From positions 372,475,009 to 372,539,008 of the forward strand of contig NC_081415.1 in the NCBI RefSeq assembly GCF_030272615.1: 64,000 bases of DNA, given 5' to 3'. Positions 33,183-44,942 of this stretch are shown here, one piece after another. The notes beneath the pieces were generated by a model. The model was not told the origin of the DNA. It ran no database searches and saw only the letters and a program-made list of their open reading frames with translations. Position 1 is the stretch's first letter, and each line of letters begins with the position of its first letter. This DNA comes from Cryptomeria japonica (lineage: Eukaryota; Streptophyta; Pinopsida; Cupressales; Cupressaceae). The position numbers were made by a program, and so were the translations under genes.

Positions 33183-34860
33183 AACAAGCATAAGTATAGG
33201 AGGAAAAAAGACAAATCATATTACTATGCAGATGAGGAAGGTGTGACTAATTCTGATGATGAACCAACACAAGATTTAGCTAGTGGATCCGACAGTGGAA
33301 AGGAATGGGTATTTTTGGCTATCAAGGAAGATTCTCCGACACCTGTTATTCAAAATGAGGAAAAGGCCCTTGCTGCTAAAATTGAAGACAAGGATGAATG
33401 GGTGATAGACAATGGATGTTCACATCATATGACTGGAGATAAAAGGAAGTTTCTATCTTTGCAAGAATTTGCTAGTGGTCTGGTTAGATTTGGAGATGAC
33501 AAAGCAAGCATGATCAGAGGAAGAGGAACTATATCATTGGATGGTAAGCATAACACTAATAATGTTTATTATGTTGAATGTTTAAGGCATAATCTTTTGA
33601 TTGTAGGACAGTTGGTGGATAAGGGATTTCAATTACAGTTCAAGGATGGAAAATGCAAAATCATCAACAGATCTAGTTTGGAGATTTCAACCGGTACTTA
33701 GACTAAAGGTAACATCTTTCATTTGAACTCCGGTGAGAAGACATGTTTGATTGCACAAATTGATCAGAGTTGGCTATGGTAGAAGAGGTTGTGTCATGTG
33801 AATTTTGATTGCATTGTAAAGATCAGTTCAAATAAGGTTGTTAGAGATATACCTAAGATTGTGAAGCCCTATAATTCAGTATGTAAGGAATGTCAAATGG
33901 GAAAGCAAGTCAGAACTTCTTTTAAGAGTATACAAGATAAATCTAATGATGTTCTTGATCTTATTCATACTGATTTGTGTGGTCCTACTAGAATAAAGAG
34001 TTTTCAGGGTGATAGATATTTGATGCTAATCATTGATGACTATTCTAGAATGACGTGGGTTACTTTTATAAGGGAGAAATCTGAAGCTTTTTAAAAGTTT
34101 AAAGATATTTAAAGCTAAAGTTGAGACAAAGACAGGGTTGAAGATTAAACTCTTAAGGTTAGATCAGGGTGGCGAATTCACATCCGATGAATTTAATAGT
34201 TATTGTGAGAAGTATGGGATAAGGAGACACTTATCTGCACCCTAGACACCTCAGCATAATTTTGTTGTGGAAAGAAAGAACATAACTATCTTGGATGTAG
34301 CTAGAACTATGATGATGGAAGCTAATCTACCTCATATCTATTGGAGAGAAGCTGTGAGCATGGTGATATACACATTCAATAGAGTTCATATCAAAGGAGA
34401 CACCGATAAGACACCTTATGAGTTATGGTTTGGTCATACACCTACAGTTAAGTGTTTCAAAATCTTTGGTAGTAAATTCTATATCAAAAGAGATGATTCC
34501 ATTGGAAAGTTTGATCCTAGATGTGATGAAGGGATATTTATTGGTTATTCTAATGAAAGAAAATCATATAGATGTTATAACAAAAGATTGCAGAGAATTG
34601 TGGAGAGTGCTAATGTCAAGGTGGATGAGCAGTACAAAGGTCAAATCAGAACTTATCAAATAAAACTGAAAGTGGAGATGATCATAACTGAACCGGTAGC
34701 ACCTGTATCATAATAGAATTCTGAACCAGTTACCCTGGCAGTATCAAAAAATTCAAATGTAACTGGAGATCAGAGCAGAGAAATAGAATGTCAGAAGACT
34801 CCTAGGTATGTAAGGTTAAATCATTCTGAAGATAAGATCATTGGAGACAAGAACAAAGGA
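33183..34860 (+). pseudogene. Protease and integrase of the copia element
   Basis: Protease active site reads WVIDNGCSHHMTGDK at about 33400 (usual DSG). The pre-integrase zinc region follows near 33790-33900 with CKECQMGKQ. The integrase core is split: DLIHTDLCGPTRIKSF and LMLIIDDYSRMTWV at about 33955-34080, a shift at 34093, then a TAG before TPQHN at 34243 and ERKNITILDVARTMM onward. DKTPYELWFGHTP and FGSKFYIKRDD are standard copia blocks. Confidence 0.88.
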
Positions 34861-36450
34861 GTAATGACAAGAAGAAGGCTAACAGCTGACGAGGTATGTT
34901 TAATTTCTCAAGTTGAACCAACATTAGTTATTGAAGCTTGTAAAGATGAATGTTGGATGAGAGCTATGGAAGAGGAATTAGATCAGATAGAAAAGAATAA
35001 CACATGGACTTTAGTTCCCCAACCTAAAAATAAGAATGTTATTGGAACTAAATGGGTCTTTAGGAATAAATTGAATGAGGATCGACAAGCTGTGAGGAAT
35101 AAGGATAGATTGGTATGTAAAGGATATTCTCAGAAGGAAGGAATTGATTATGAAGAGACTTTTTCTCCAGTAGCTAGGATTGAAGCTGTGAGATTATTTC
35201 TTGCTTATGCTGCCCATAAGAAATACAAGGTTTATCAGATGGATCTTAAGTCTACATTTTTGAATGGAGATCTTGAAGAGGAAGTTTTCTTTGAGCAACC
35301 TGATGGATTTTCACTTACAGATGACAAAAATATGGTTTGTAGGTTAAGGAAAGCTTTATATGGATTGAAACAAGCCCCTAGAGCTTGGTATGCTAGATTG
35401 GACAAATATCTTTTGAAGCTTGGTTTCACTAAAGGTAATGCTAACAATAACTTATATTACAAGATCATTGATGATGACATATTAATTGTTGAAGTCTTTG
35501 TTGATGATATCATATTTGGAGGTGAGGATTAGTTATGAATGGAATTCTCTGATAATATGAAGAATGAATTTGAGATGTCTATGATTGGGGAGATGAAATT
35601 TTTCTTAGGTTTGTAGATTACTTAGACTGATAAAGGTATTTTCATCTGTCAAACTAAGTATGCTAGAGAGTTGTTAAAGAAATTTGGTATGGAAAATTCG
35701 AAATCAGTTGGTAATCCTATGGTTACAAGTGAGAAATTTACAAATAATGATGCATTAGCGCTGATAAATCCTACAAGGTATAAATCTATGATTGGAGGTT
35801 TGTTACATCTGACTTAGACTAGATCGGATATAATGAATGCAATTTGTATTGTATCAAGATATCAAAGTGATCCTAGAGAGAACCATGAGAGTGCGGTGAA
35901 AAGGATTTTCAGGTATTTACAAGGAACAACTGAGTATGGTTTGTGGTATCCTAAATATGATGACTTTACACTATGTGCATATACAGATACAGACTGGGCT
36001 GGAGATGCTGATGACCAGAAAAACACATCTGATGGATCTTTCTTTCTTGGAAAGAAACTTGTTTCATGGATCAGTAAGAAACAATCATGTACTTCTTTAT
36101 CTAGTACTGAAGCTGAGTATGTTGTTGCTGCTACTAATTGTACACAAGTTCTATGGATGAATCAAATGTTGAAGGATATAAGGGTAGATTGTAATGAACC
36201 GATAGTTATTTACTGTGATAACTCTGCTGCTATTGACATATAAAAGAATCTGGTATTTCATTCTAAGACAAAGCACATTTATATTAAGTATAATTTTCTG
36301 AAGGAGAAGGTGGAAGAAAATGAAGTCAGATGGGTTTATGTGAACACTAAAGAGTAGATTGTAGATATATTCACTAAACCTTTGCCTAAGGAATCATTTG
36401 AATACTTCACAGATAGATTGGGAGTTCCTACCCCTCCGATAGAGACTTGA
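34861..36450 (+). pseudogene. Reverse transcriptase and RNase H of the copia element
   Basis: RT reads [39 protein letters not shown] and [12 protein letters not shown]; the catalytic box is FVDDIIFG at about 35500. TAG codons follow at 35530, 35614, 35626 and 35816, all at sites where Gln is usual (for example GL*IT*TDKG). RNase H at 35833-36243 has AYTDTDWAGD, SLSSTEAEY and YCDNSAAI, followed by a TAA and the terminal DIFTKPLPKE near 36370. Confidence 0.9.
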
Positions 36451-36816
36451 GTGATGCTAATTGGAATCAGTCTGGCATGCATTATCAAAATATCATTCAT
36501 TCTGGGTTGATGAGTCGGTGCTACTACTTAGGGGGAGTAGTCAATTGTGTGGTTCAGAGGATATATGATTTTTCCTTGATGTTTATGTCAAATTTATGGC
36601 ATTGATGTCAAAGGGGGAGAGATATTTATGTGAAAAATAGATTTTAATAGGGATATCATTCACAAGGGGAGTTTGGTCTATTGGTTCAGAACTGCATTGT
36701 CATATCATTTTGGGGAGATTGTTGGATGTCTTCCTTTGGGGGAGACTTGTTTGGCATTTCTTGCAACTTGGATTTTTTTCACATCTAGTGTTGTCATCAA
36801 TGCCAAAGGGGGAGAT

Positions 36817-38006
36817 TGTTTGCAATTTGGAGGAATTGATTATGTGTTGCATTGATGTCAACACTAGCTGTTTTGTTGTCTACTGGGTTTCGGTAGTGTA
36901 ATTGGATTATGATGTTGATCTGGAGATCTTCTTCGATATGTTCTGGCTATTGGAATTGGTTTGGACTGGTTATTCATATGCTCCTGATGAGTATCACATT
37001 CAATTGGTTCAAGATTTGATGATCCAAATGCTATCATTTGTTCTAGTTAGCCTTTTGGTTACCGGTAAGGGTTTTACTGGTAGAGATTTGTTGAAGATCT
37101 TTTGGTGAATCCGATTAGTGGTGTTGGTGCGGCTTCTAGAAGGTTATCAGGATGTTGATGGTTATCTTGTTCATATTCTAGTTGATCGGTGGTGTTTGCA
37201 TTTTGGACCAGACCTATTCTATCTTAATCTTATTCTATTAGGTTATGGACTGGTTTATGTAACATGTTGGTTGATGCTCCCGATGTGTTACCGGTTGGAT
37301 TTATTGATTGGTTTATGTTGTTTCAGTTGTAGGACGACTTGGTTTATTATTGGTTTGTAGGATTATGTAACGGATTTATTGTATTATCTTTTAGGTGGCC
37401 AACCTAATTGTTTAGGTCTCGGGTTGGTATAAATATGATATAAGATCTCTTTGTAGATCGTGGGATTAAGGTTATGGGATCATTTGTGTGCAAATAAAGT
37501 TGTAATCATATGCATAGGTTTTGGTCGATCATAGGTGATTGAATTGGGTTTGTATAAGAGGTTTAAGACCTCCAGTATTGAGCTTAATAAGAACTATACT
37601 CATACATAGGAGATGCTATTCTTGCAGTTCATTCATCTTTCCGGATTGTAGTCAGTGAGGCTCCTTTTGTGATGAGCAGTGTGCTCTAGGTTGTCGGCCT
37701 TCCTACATGTGTAGGCCTCTCTTATTGTAATCACATACTTACTAAATAAGTATTATCTGACTGTGGGTAGGCTTCCCACCATGGTTTTTCCCTTTACTGG
37801 GTTTTCCACGTACAAATCATGGTGTATAGTGTTGTGGATGGTTGGTAATTGTTGTATGATTTATGTTTGTGCTTAATTGTTATATCTGCTATTCTAGTAT
37901 CTAGTTTATGCATTCTAGTAAAAAAATTTTGTGTGCTTACAGTTTTATAATCTGTTGACAACTGATTCACCCCCCCCCTCTCAGTTGTCCATCGGTTATC
38001 CTAGCA
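36817..38006 (+). repeat. 3' LTR of the copia element
   Basis: 1190 bp, TGTTTGCAATTTGG to TCCTAGCA, with TATA candidate GGTATAAATATG at 37424-37435. Preceded by the polypurine tract and followed by ATCAC. Between 36450 and 36816 there is only the usual copia 3' untranslated segment. Confidence 0.9.
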
Positions 38007-38680
38007 ATCACAACCAGGATAGGTAAGAATTTAGACCTTATAATGTTGATCAAGTCCTCTTGTACTTAGGGTATACTAACATCCCTACGTAAAATAAGAC
38101 AAAGGATAAGGGTTTGGATCAACCCACAATGATTAGACAAAGGTACTTGGGGGAGATACTTGTTGGAATCAATGAACACTGAGGGGGGGTGAATCAGTGT
38201 TCTACAATTAACAACTATCTTAACCTAATTCATAAACCACTAAATGCAAATGAATAAAAGAAAAGTGTAGAAATTGAAAGCAAACAAGCACAAAACCATA
38301 ACACCAGAATTTTTACATGAAAACCCGGAAAGGGAAAAACCATAGTGGGATTGAGACCCACTATATTATAATACTATGATCAGGAGTATAATAATTTTTT
38401 TTGTTATCTTTAGATTGTTTGAAATGCAAAATAAAAGCTCTAAATTGAGTGTCCAAAGACACTAGGCGGAGATGTTGATCCTCGGGCGGAGACACCAAAC
38501 TACAAAACCTGGTAAAAAGGTGGGTTAAAAATTCAAAATTTTGGCGTAGATGTTGATTCAGGACAGACATGTCAAAACAACATTGCGAAGACACCGTTTT
38601 GTAGGCGGAGATGCCATTCTGAAACTTGTAGCTAAAATTTCACAAAAACTCAAAAAGGAAATTAGTAATTCGGGACGTGG
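38007..38680 (-). other. 5' leader of the old Tat element, part next to the LTR
   Basis: No gene. On the minus strand it contains words such as GGCATCTCCGCC, GTGTCTTCGC, AACATCTACGCC and GTGTCTCCGCC at about 38440-38630, a diverged version of the word arrays in the young leader. Confidence 0.6.
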
Positions 38681-38698
38681 GTCCCACCGGGCATTCCA
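38681..38698 (-). other. Primer-binding site of the old Tat element
   Basis: Minus-strand TGGAATGCCCGGTGGGAC, two bases different from the young element's site, three bases inside the LTR end at 38702. It fixes 38702-39288 as the 5' LTR. Confidence 0.82.
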
Positions 38699-38701
38699 AA
38701 A

Positions 38702-39288
38702 TGAACCAAGAGAAATCTAACAATGGTGAAATGGTTAGTTTAAACACAAGCAAACATAAAACTTAAACAAATCATAAAAAACCTTTATACCTTGCAAGAA
38801 GTCCTCTTGTTCGTTGGTTTGAGCCTTCGGTGAAGCCAAGGATTCACCCCTCCTTAGCTTGATTGGATTGGCCCCTTGTAGATTTGTGGATTTCTCTCTA
38901 CACACAACAACACAATGGTATATGGATGGATGATTGATGGATGCAAATGGATAACTAAGTGTGGTTGCCTAAATTTTCCTATAATGGTGATGCTCTTGGA
39001 TACGATTCTAGCTCTATTTCAACAACATGAGATTGTACTAAGATGAGATGAAGGGTCAAGATTGAAAGAGAAGAGTGAGGTGGATTGAGAGGAGAAGGTG
39101 TGGAGATCAAGAGATTTGTCATAAAGGCATTTCTTATCTCCACACCCCTCAAGGTACATGGGAAAGAGATCCTCAAGTACACTAGGAGAATAAAAAGGAA
39201 TTTAAAATTACTTGGGAGATGATGAATTAATTGTGTAGTGAGGATAAATTAATTAAATTAAATATTTAATTAATTTTAAACATCTACA
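38702..39288 (-). repeat. 5' LTR of the old Tat element, shortened
   Basis: 587 bp, TGAACCAAGA to CATCTACA on the plus strand. Clearly alignable to 1019-1540 and to the last 60 bp of 1019-2191; about 590 bp of U3 are missing. AGGAT follows. Confidence 0.86.
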
Positions 39289-40102
39289 AGGATTACTTAA
39301 TTCTACATGAGCCCTCCCTTCGAGATACATGATGACACTCCCCACTCTTGTTTCCTATGTATCTAGCCCTATAGATATGAGTAGCACTCGAAAGAGGATG
39401 TGCCTCCCATGTGATTGTACTTATTGATGGATTCTAGAGGTATCCATATTTGATAGCCTGTTGGCCTTGTGATCTCTTTCGTGATTGGATTTTGAGATTG
39501 ATTTATACTTGATGCTCCTTGTGGAGTGCTGTCATACTTGTTTTGCATATGGTTTACATTGAGGAATATACCTCTTTCTCTTGCATTGATTGATGTGGCA
39601 TTATGTTCTTGTTTGATTATGTGTTCATGTTGAGTGTTACTCCATGTGTTTGTATTATGTTAGTCTATTTTTCTCCCTTGCTTGAGTATGTGATTGTTTG
39701 GGTTGTGTGACTATCTCCACAAGAAAGGTGGGGTTGCGATCTATAGGTTGCACATGGTTGGGTGGTGTTACCAACCACCATTGGGGACTGGAGGACTTGG
39801 ATTGTGTGTTGTTTAAGAGTTCCTTCTCCTTCCTCAACACTTGTTCTTCACTTTCCCTCTTTACTTGCAATTATAAGCTATGTATTTGGATGTAAGAATT
39901 GTAATCATGAATGATTTGTATATTGGAATCTCTTTATGGAGATGGATGTAATTATATTATATTTTGATAAATGGATGTATCTTTATGTGGTTCGGTGTTG
40001 GAACTGACCACCAAGCATGATCTTGTATGTTTCTCATTTGATCATTAATTATTATGTTATCATAGAAATACTTGGTTTGATGCTTAAAATGAATATATAT
40101 AA

Positions 40103-40146
<44 letters not shown>

Positions 40147-41034
40147 CTTATTGTTTTGGAGATTGAATTGGTCATCTCCCATAGTGGTAGTGAGATGTTG
40201 ACCAAGCCCTTGATGGATTGAGCTCTTGGGAGTTGGTTTGGGCCTAACTGAAACCACCTAGTGTGTGTTTCATGAAGTCCAATTATGGATTTTAGTTGTG
40301 TTTTGTACCCCTAGTAGTGAGTAGAGGTGTGCTTTGATGTTAGGGTCCATTCGACAAAGTCATGGCTAATCCACCTAGCCTTGTGGGAAAAAATCCTAGA
40401 TCAATGTCTATGGGTGTCCTTTGGTGTCTTTGCCTCTGGATTGGCATCTCCGTTTACCAGATCGATGTCTTCTCCTCTCTAGTCTGAGATAGTTAGCCAC
40501 TCATTTGGCCTTACCGCACTTTAGCATCTCCATCTTTAGTTCAACGTCTTCACCTTTGGATCGATGATTGAGTTTGTAAAGCATCGTCTACACTTTGACA
40601 TCTCTAGCTTCCCATCAACGTCTCCACCTAGGTTGGTCGTGTGCTTGGTTGGTTGACCTGTTTGGACATGGAATGACATGCCATTGATCTTAAGGTTTTT
40701 TATTAACTACATGACCATGATTTGTGTATGGTTTAACATCAGAGGTTGATTTAGTCATCTCCTAGTTGGTCTTGAGTAGTTGATCCATTTTTAGTTGCAT
40801 TTCTAAGGTAGTGACATTAGGGAACACTTAGAGGTGCCATGGGTTATCTCATTGATGTTTTCAAGAGTGTAGGATTCCACATGTGCATAGTTGGTTATCA
40901 ATCAATTGAATTTATCTTGAAGACGAGTACGACACTTGAGTATGTTGTGCATGATGACACTTTATTAGGTCAATTTTTTTTTCCATGCATCTCTTGTGTA
41001 ATTTTATGCGATCTTTCCTTGGAGAGGCGTTACA
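39289..41034. repeat. Long dispersed repeat, copy 1, right part
   Basis: Continues the alignment of 1-1018 to the inverted copy 2: 39289-39500 matches about 47870-48055 and 39640-40300 matches about 45870-46540. The match weakens further but words recur up to GCGTTACA at 41034, opposite to TGTAACAC at 44943. No gene. Contains the (TG)n tract at 40106-40144 and GACGTCT-type words at 40380-40640. If read on the minus strand it starts TGTAAC, as many long gypsy LTRs do. Confidence 0.7.
40106..40144. repeat. (TG)n microsatellite
   Basis: About 19 uninterrupted TG units, preceded by ATATATATAAATA. Copy 2 has no such run at the matching point, so it expanded in copy 1 only. Confidence 0.97.
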
Positions 41035-41134
41035 ATGAACTAGGACACAAGAAGTAAATGACAAAAAAGATAAAATCTAGTGTCAACTAAGACTTCTATA
41101 AATATTCCCATGACCTAATTAAACTTAACATCTA
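41035..41134. other. Spacer between long repeat and copia relic
   Basis: 100 bp of AT-rich sequence with no feature seen. Confidence 0.5.
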
Positions 41135-41881
41135 TGTTGTTAAACAAGGTGAAGAAAGATTGCATATTAAACTTAAATATGAGTAATTGCAAATTTGAAA
41201 CCAAAGATTAACCTTAAAATATATTGATTGTAGAATCAAGAATAGACAAATAAAATTATAACACATATAACACTAGATTTACATAGAGAACCCCTTTCAC
41301 GAAAAAACTCCACCATAGAAAGAGAAGCAAGTATATTACTAATCCAATGAAGATTATAACAATAATACACTTCTTTGTAGACCTTTGTAAAATCAAGATG
41401 AACTCTATTACCTATATAGTTCAACAAAACTTGATGGAAAACACTATCTCAAGGCCCCCATTTATAGAAAATCTTGGGAGTGAATAACACTATGGTATCA
41501 TTAAACAACAAGAAACAAAACCACCTAAAAAAAGCCACACTATTTAAATAGCCTCTTACAATTGTAGCCAATTTGGGTGCCCATGGACCAAGATAGTAGT
41601 CTTTGTCACAAATGCTTGTCATAGGGACTCATAATGAATTAAATAACTTTCATGCATGCACTTACAACTCTTGACAAGTTTCCAAGAACCTCAAAAGTTG
41701 GAGATCCCAAAGGGAGCACCTATCTATTTTTTCATTTTCCCAAAAGATGAATAGTAACTGTAACTTTGCCTTTACATGAGTTCTTTCACCACTTTTGGTC
41801 AAACAATTTCACCTCTTATGGGTAAATTAAAAATAAAATTAGGAGAACAATTAATTAAAGGGTTGATGACACCCAATCTTA
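41135..41881 (-). repeat. 3' LTR of the minus-strand copia relic
   Basis: 747 bp, TGTTGTTAAACAAGG to TTGATGACA on the plus strand, matched piece by piece by the right LTR (about 769 bp after removing insertions). Next to it a minus-strand AAGTGGGAGAATATT is the polypurine tract region (41882-41910). Confidence 0.85.
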
Positions 41882-41919
41882 ATATTCTCCCACTTGACAT
41901 CACATATTGTAAATCGTCC

Positions 41920-43420
41920 CATAGAGATAGATAAACGTAAAATTAAGCACAATAATCAAGGCCCAAGGCCTTCTTCCACCAAGAGAAATTTTACATGGTT
42001 ACTAGCTTTGTGAGAGAATCTATAACATTATTTAAAATATCAAAATTTTCAATCAATACCTATACACTCTCAACCATCTCTTTCACAAAGTGATATTGAA
42101 CATCAACATGCTTAGTACGAGCATGATAGATAGGATTTTTCGTCAAACATGCGACACTATGATTGTCACGTCTAGTCCTTACTATCCTACAATCAAAACC
42201 AATACCATTACCAAGTATTTGTAACTAAACTACCTCATTAGAGGCACATGTAACAACTATATACTCTATTGTAGTGGTGGACAATGCAACTGTAGGTTAT
42301 CTTTTACTTATCCAACTCACTACACCTCCAAACAAAGTAAAGACATAGCCACTAATGAACCTTTAATTGTACAAGTCACATGCCTAATGTGCAGCAATAA
42401 AAACCTGTATGTACAATGAATTATCTACATTATCAGTATCATCATACACTAAATAATAATCAAAAGTACCTAAACACCCTTTTAACAAAATTTTAGTTCT
42501 CTTTACCTAGGTTAGACATAGACTTGCTTAGAACTCCTACTACCTGAGCTATATCTGGTCTAGTACAAACCATTGCATACATTAAACTACCAATATCACT
42601 AGTGTAAGGAACATTATAAATCTATTCAATATCATCATCAAAATTACGACACGTCTAAACTCGGCTTAGTACCAACTAAAAAAAGGAATACTTACTGGTT
42701 TACAGTCCTACATTTTGAATCTTTGCAAAAATGGTGTCAACATACTTACTCTGACTTAACCATAGATTTTTGTGAACCCTATCCCTGTTGATTTCCATCC
42801 CAAGGATATATCTAACAGCCCCCATCCTCTATATCAAACATGTCAGAAAGTTGAGTTTTGAGCTCTCTAATCATCACCTTACTAATTCCAATAAACAACA
42901 TGTCATAAACATACAAGACAATAATAGATAATTAATCATTAATAATCTTAACTTAAACACATGATTCTAACATAAAGAAAATTTAAGACAAAGTCATCAA
43001 AGTTTTGGCACCACATCCTGGGTGACTATTTCAACCCACTCAATGACCATTTTAACCTACAAACCAATTGTTATTTTCATTTCTCAACAAAACTATCAAG
43101 CTATCACATATAAATCTCTTCTTCAAGATCCCCATGTAAGAAAGTAGTTTTAACATCCATTTTCTAAATCTCAAAATCACAAGTAGTTGGAATAGATAAT
43201 AGGAATCCAATAGAGGTTAACTTATAAATAGGAGTGAATATATCACTGAAATTAAGTCTCTCTCTAGGAGTAGCCCTTGGCCACCAATTTTGCCTTGTAG
43301 CACTCTAATCAACCATCTGCACCAAAATTCTTCTTCAATACCCACTTTCATCCAATGGGTTTTCTTCCTTTGGGTAAACTAACAAGATTCATGGTGTCAC
43401 AACTATCTAAAGTTGTCATC
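41920..43420 (-). pseudogene. RT and RNase H of the minus-strand copia relic
   Basis: Minus-strand pieces: LPKGRKPIG near 43370, AKLVAKGYS near 43270, KMDVKTTFLHGDLEEEIYM at about 43110-43165, MYAMVCTRPDIAQVV near 42580 and TTTIEYIVVTCASNE (the EAEY region of RNase H) near 42260. Stops and shifts throughout. Open frames on the plus strand here, including 43355-43930, are only shadows. Confidence 0.85.
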
Positions 43421-43929
43421 TCCTCCTACATTGCCTACATTCAAGACTCACTTTCCTTGGAAGAGAGAGCCTACCTAAAAAATATAGGTTCATTGTTAAT
43501 ACTTAATAAAGAGCACTTACAACAAAAATATGGTGGGATATACCTATCAATTAGATTTAATTATCATGTGGACTTTTTGAAAGGTGGAGTAATAGGTTCC
43601 TCCTCATGTTCAACTTCCTCTAACACTACAAATTCTTTAGAACTTTCACTTGAACTCTCTTCTTCTTCTCCATATTCTAGTCCAACTCTTTGTTATTCCA
43701 CATGTGCATCTTCTTGCTTAGTTTCAAAGTGCGTTATCTTTTTCTTTTTCTTTTCCTTTGGTTTTTCTTCACCTAAGTTAGCTCTAAATTTCCTAAAAAA
43801 TCACATCTCTAGAAAAGATGATTTTATAGGTTGGAGGATTACAAAGCTTATAACTTTTTACACTCTCACCATATCCTACAAAAATGATTTTTTTGAGCTT
43901 TTGGATCCAATTTTAGATCAATTCTCTTG

Positions 43930-44942
43930 AGGCACATGAACAAAAGTCTCACAACCCAAAACCATTAGATATGAAACTAAAGGCTTTTTACCCAACCATA
44001 TTTCATAAAGGTGTTTTATCAAGAAGAGCCTTACAAGGAGATATATTGATTAAATAGAAACCAATACCAACAACTTATTCCCAAAATCATTTATCTAGCT
44101 TTGTACTACTTAACATGCTCCTATATCTTTCCATTAATGTATGATTCATTCTTTCTGCTACCCCATTTTGTTGGGGAGTGTAAGGTGTAGTATTTTTCCT
44201 AGCAATTCATGCATGTTTGAAAAACTCATCAAATTCATTAAAGCAATATTCACCCCCATTGTCAAATCTCAATACTTTAATCTTATAATCTAATTGATGT
44301 TCAACCAATTCCTTAAGTTCAAATTTGGATACATAAAATAAATCCAAGTATATCTTGAGATATCATTAATGAAGTAAACATCATACCAATATTTATTCAA
44401 AGATCCAACATCCACTAGACCACATACATCTAAATGAATAATCTTTAAATATCTCTTAGCCTTATTAACCCCATTAGGAAATGACAATCTATTTTGTTTA
44501 CCAAACACACAATTCTCACCTAGATCACTCTTACCAAGAAAAAAGATCAGAAATACGATCAACTAGTTTCTTATCTAGAATGGTCTTAAGACCTTTTTCA
44601 CCACTATGACCAAATATATGGAGCCACAACATTCATTCATTTTCAATCATAGCTACAAAATAAGAATTACAAAGAGTAGAGGCGTGTAGCTTAAACAAAT
44701 TATTTGTTTAAGATCCCTTAGCAATCACCAAACTCCCCCTTACCAACCTACAACCAGACATCAAATGTCACATGAATTCTAGAATCATTTAACTTGGAAA
44801 ATGAAAGTAAATTATCACAAGAATTTGGATTTGTAAAATATTATCAATGATTATAATCATCCCATCACTACAATACAACTTTACTCTTCCTTTACCAATA
44901 ATCTTCATTGAGGTGCTATCAACAAGAAAAACTTTTCTATCT
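43930..44942 (-). pseudogene. Integrase of the minus-strand copia relic
   Basis: From VFLVDSTSMKIIGKG near 44930 through pre-integrase and ENCVFGKQNRLSF (44290-44562), HLDVCGLVDVGSLNKYWYDVYFINDISRYTW, then TPYTPQQNGVAERMN near 44150. In standard copia integrase the last block carries the catalytic Glu region. Several stops. The copia sequence is cut at 44943 by repeat copy 2. Confidence 0.82.

Larger units (their letters stand above)
31193..38006 (+). mobile_element. Ty1/copia retrotransposon, decayed
   Basis: 6814-bp plus-strand element with LTRs at 31193-32188 and 36817-38006, primer site TGGTATCAGAGC (initiator-Met tRNA type) at 32191-32202, and polypurine tract AAAGGGGGAGAT at 36805-36816. 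Gag, protease, integrase, RT and RNase H follow in copia order. At least ten stops interrupt the frame, most of them TAG where Gln is expected. It sits in the leader of the old Tat element. Confidence 0.93.
1019..39288 (-). mobile_element. Old Tat-like Ty3/gypsy retrotransposon, nested and decayed
   Basis: Minus-strand element bounded by a 3' LTR (1019-2191) and a 5' LTR (38702-39288), with polypurine tract at 2192-2202 and primer-binding site at 38681-38698. Removing the two later insertions leaves roughly 15.1 kb, close to the 16.4 kb of its intact relative. Read on the minus strand the order is leader, gag, protease, G-patch, reverse transcriptase, RNase H, second RNase H, integrase, then a long 3' region with an opposite-strand plant-mobile-domain relic. 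Many stops and frameshifts are present in every domain, so it is not autonomous. The young Tat element and a copia element inserted into it, which makes it older than both. Confidence 0.88.

Noticed and set aside
43355..43930. Plus-strand frame of 191 codons with Ser-rich stretch
   Set aside because: It is the antisense shadow of copia integrase/RT linker coding on the minus strand.
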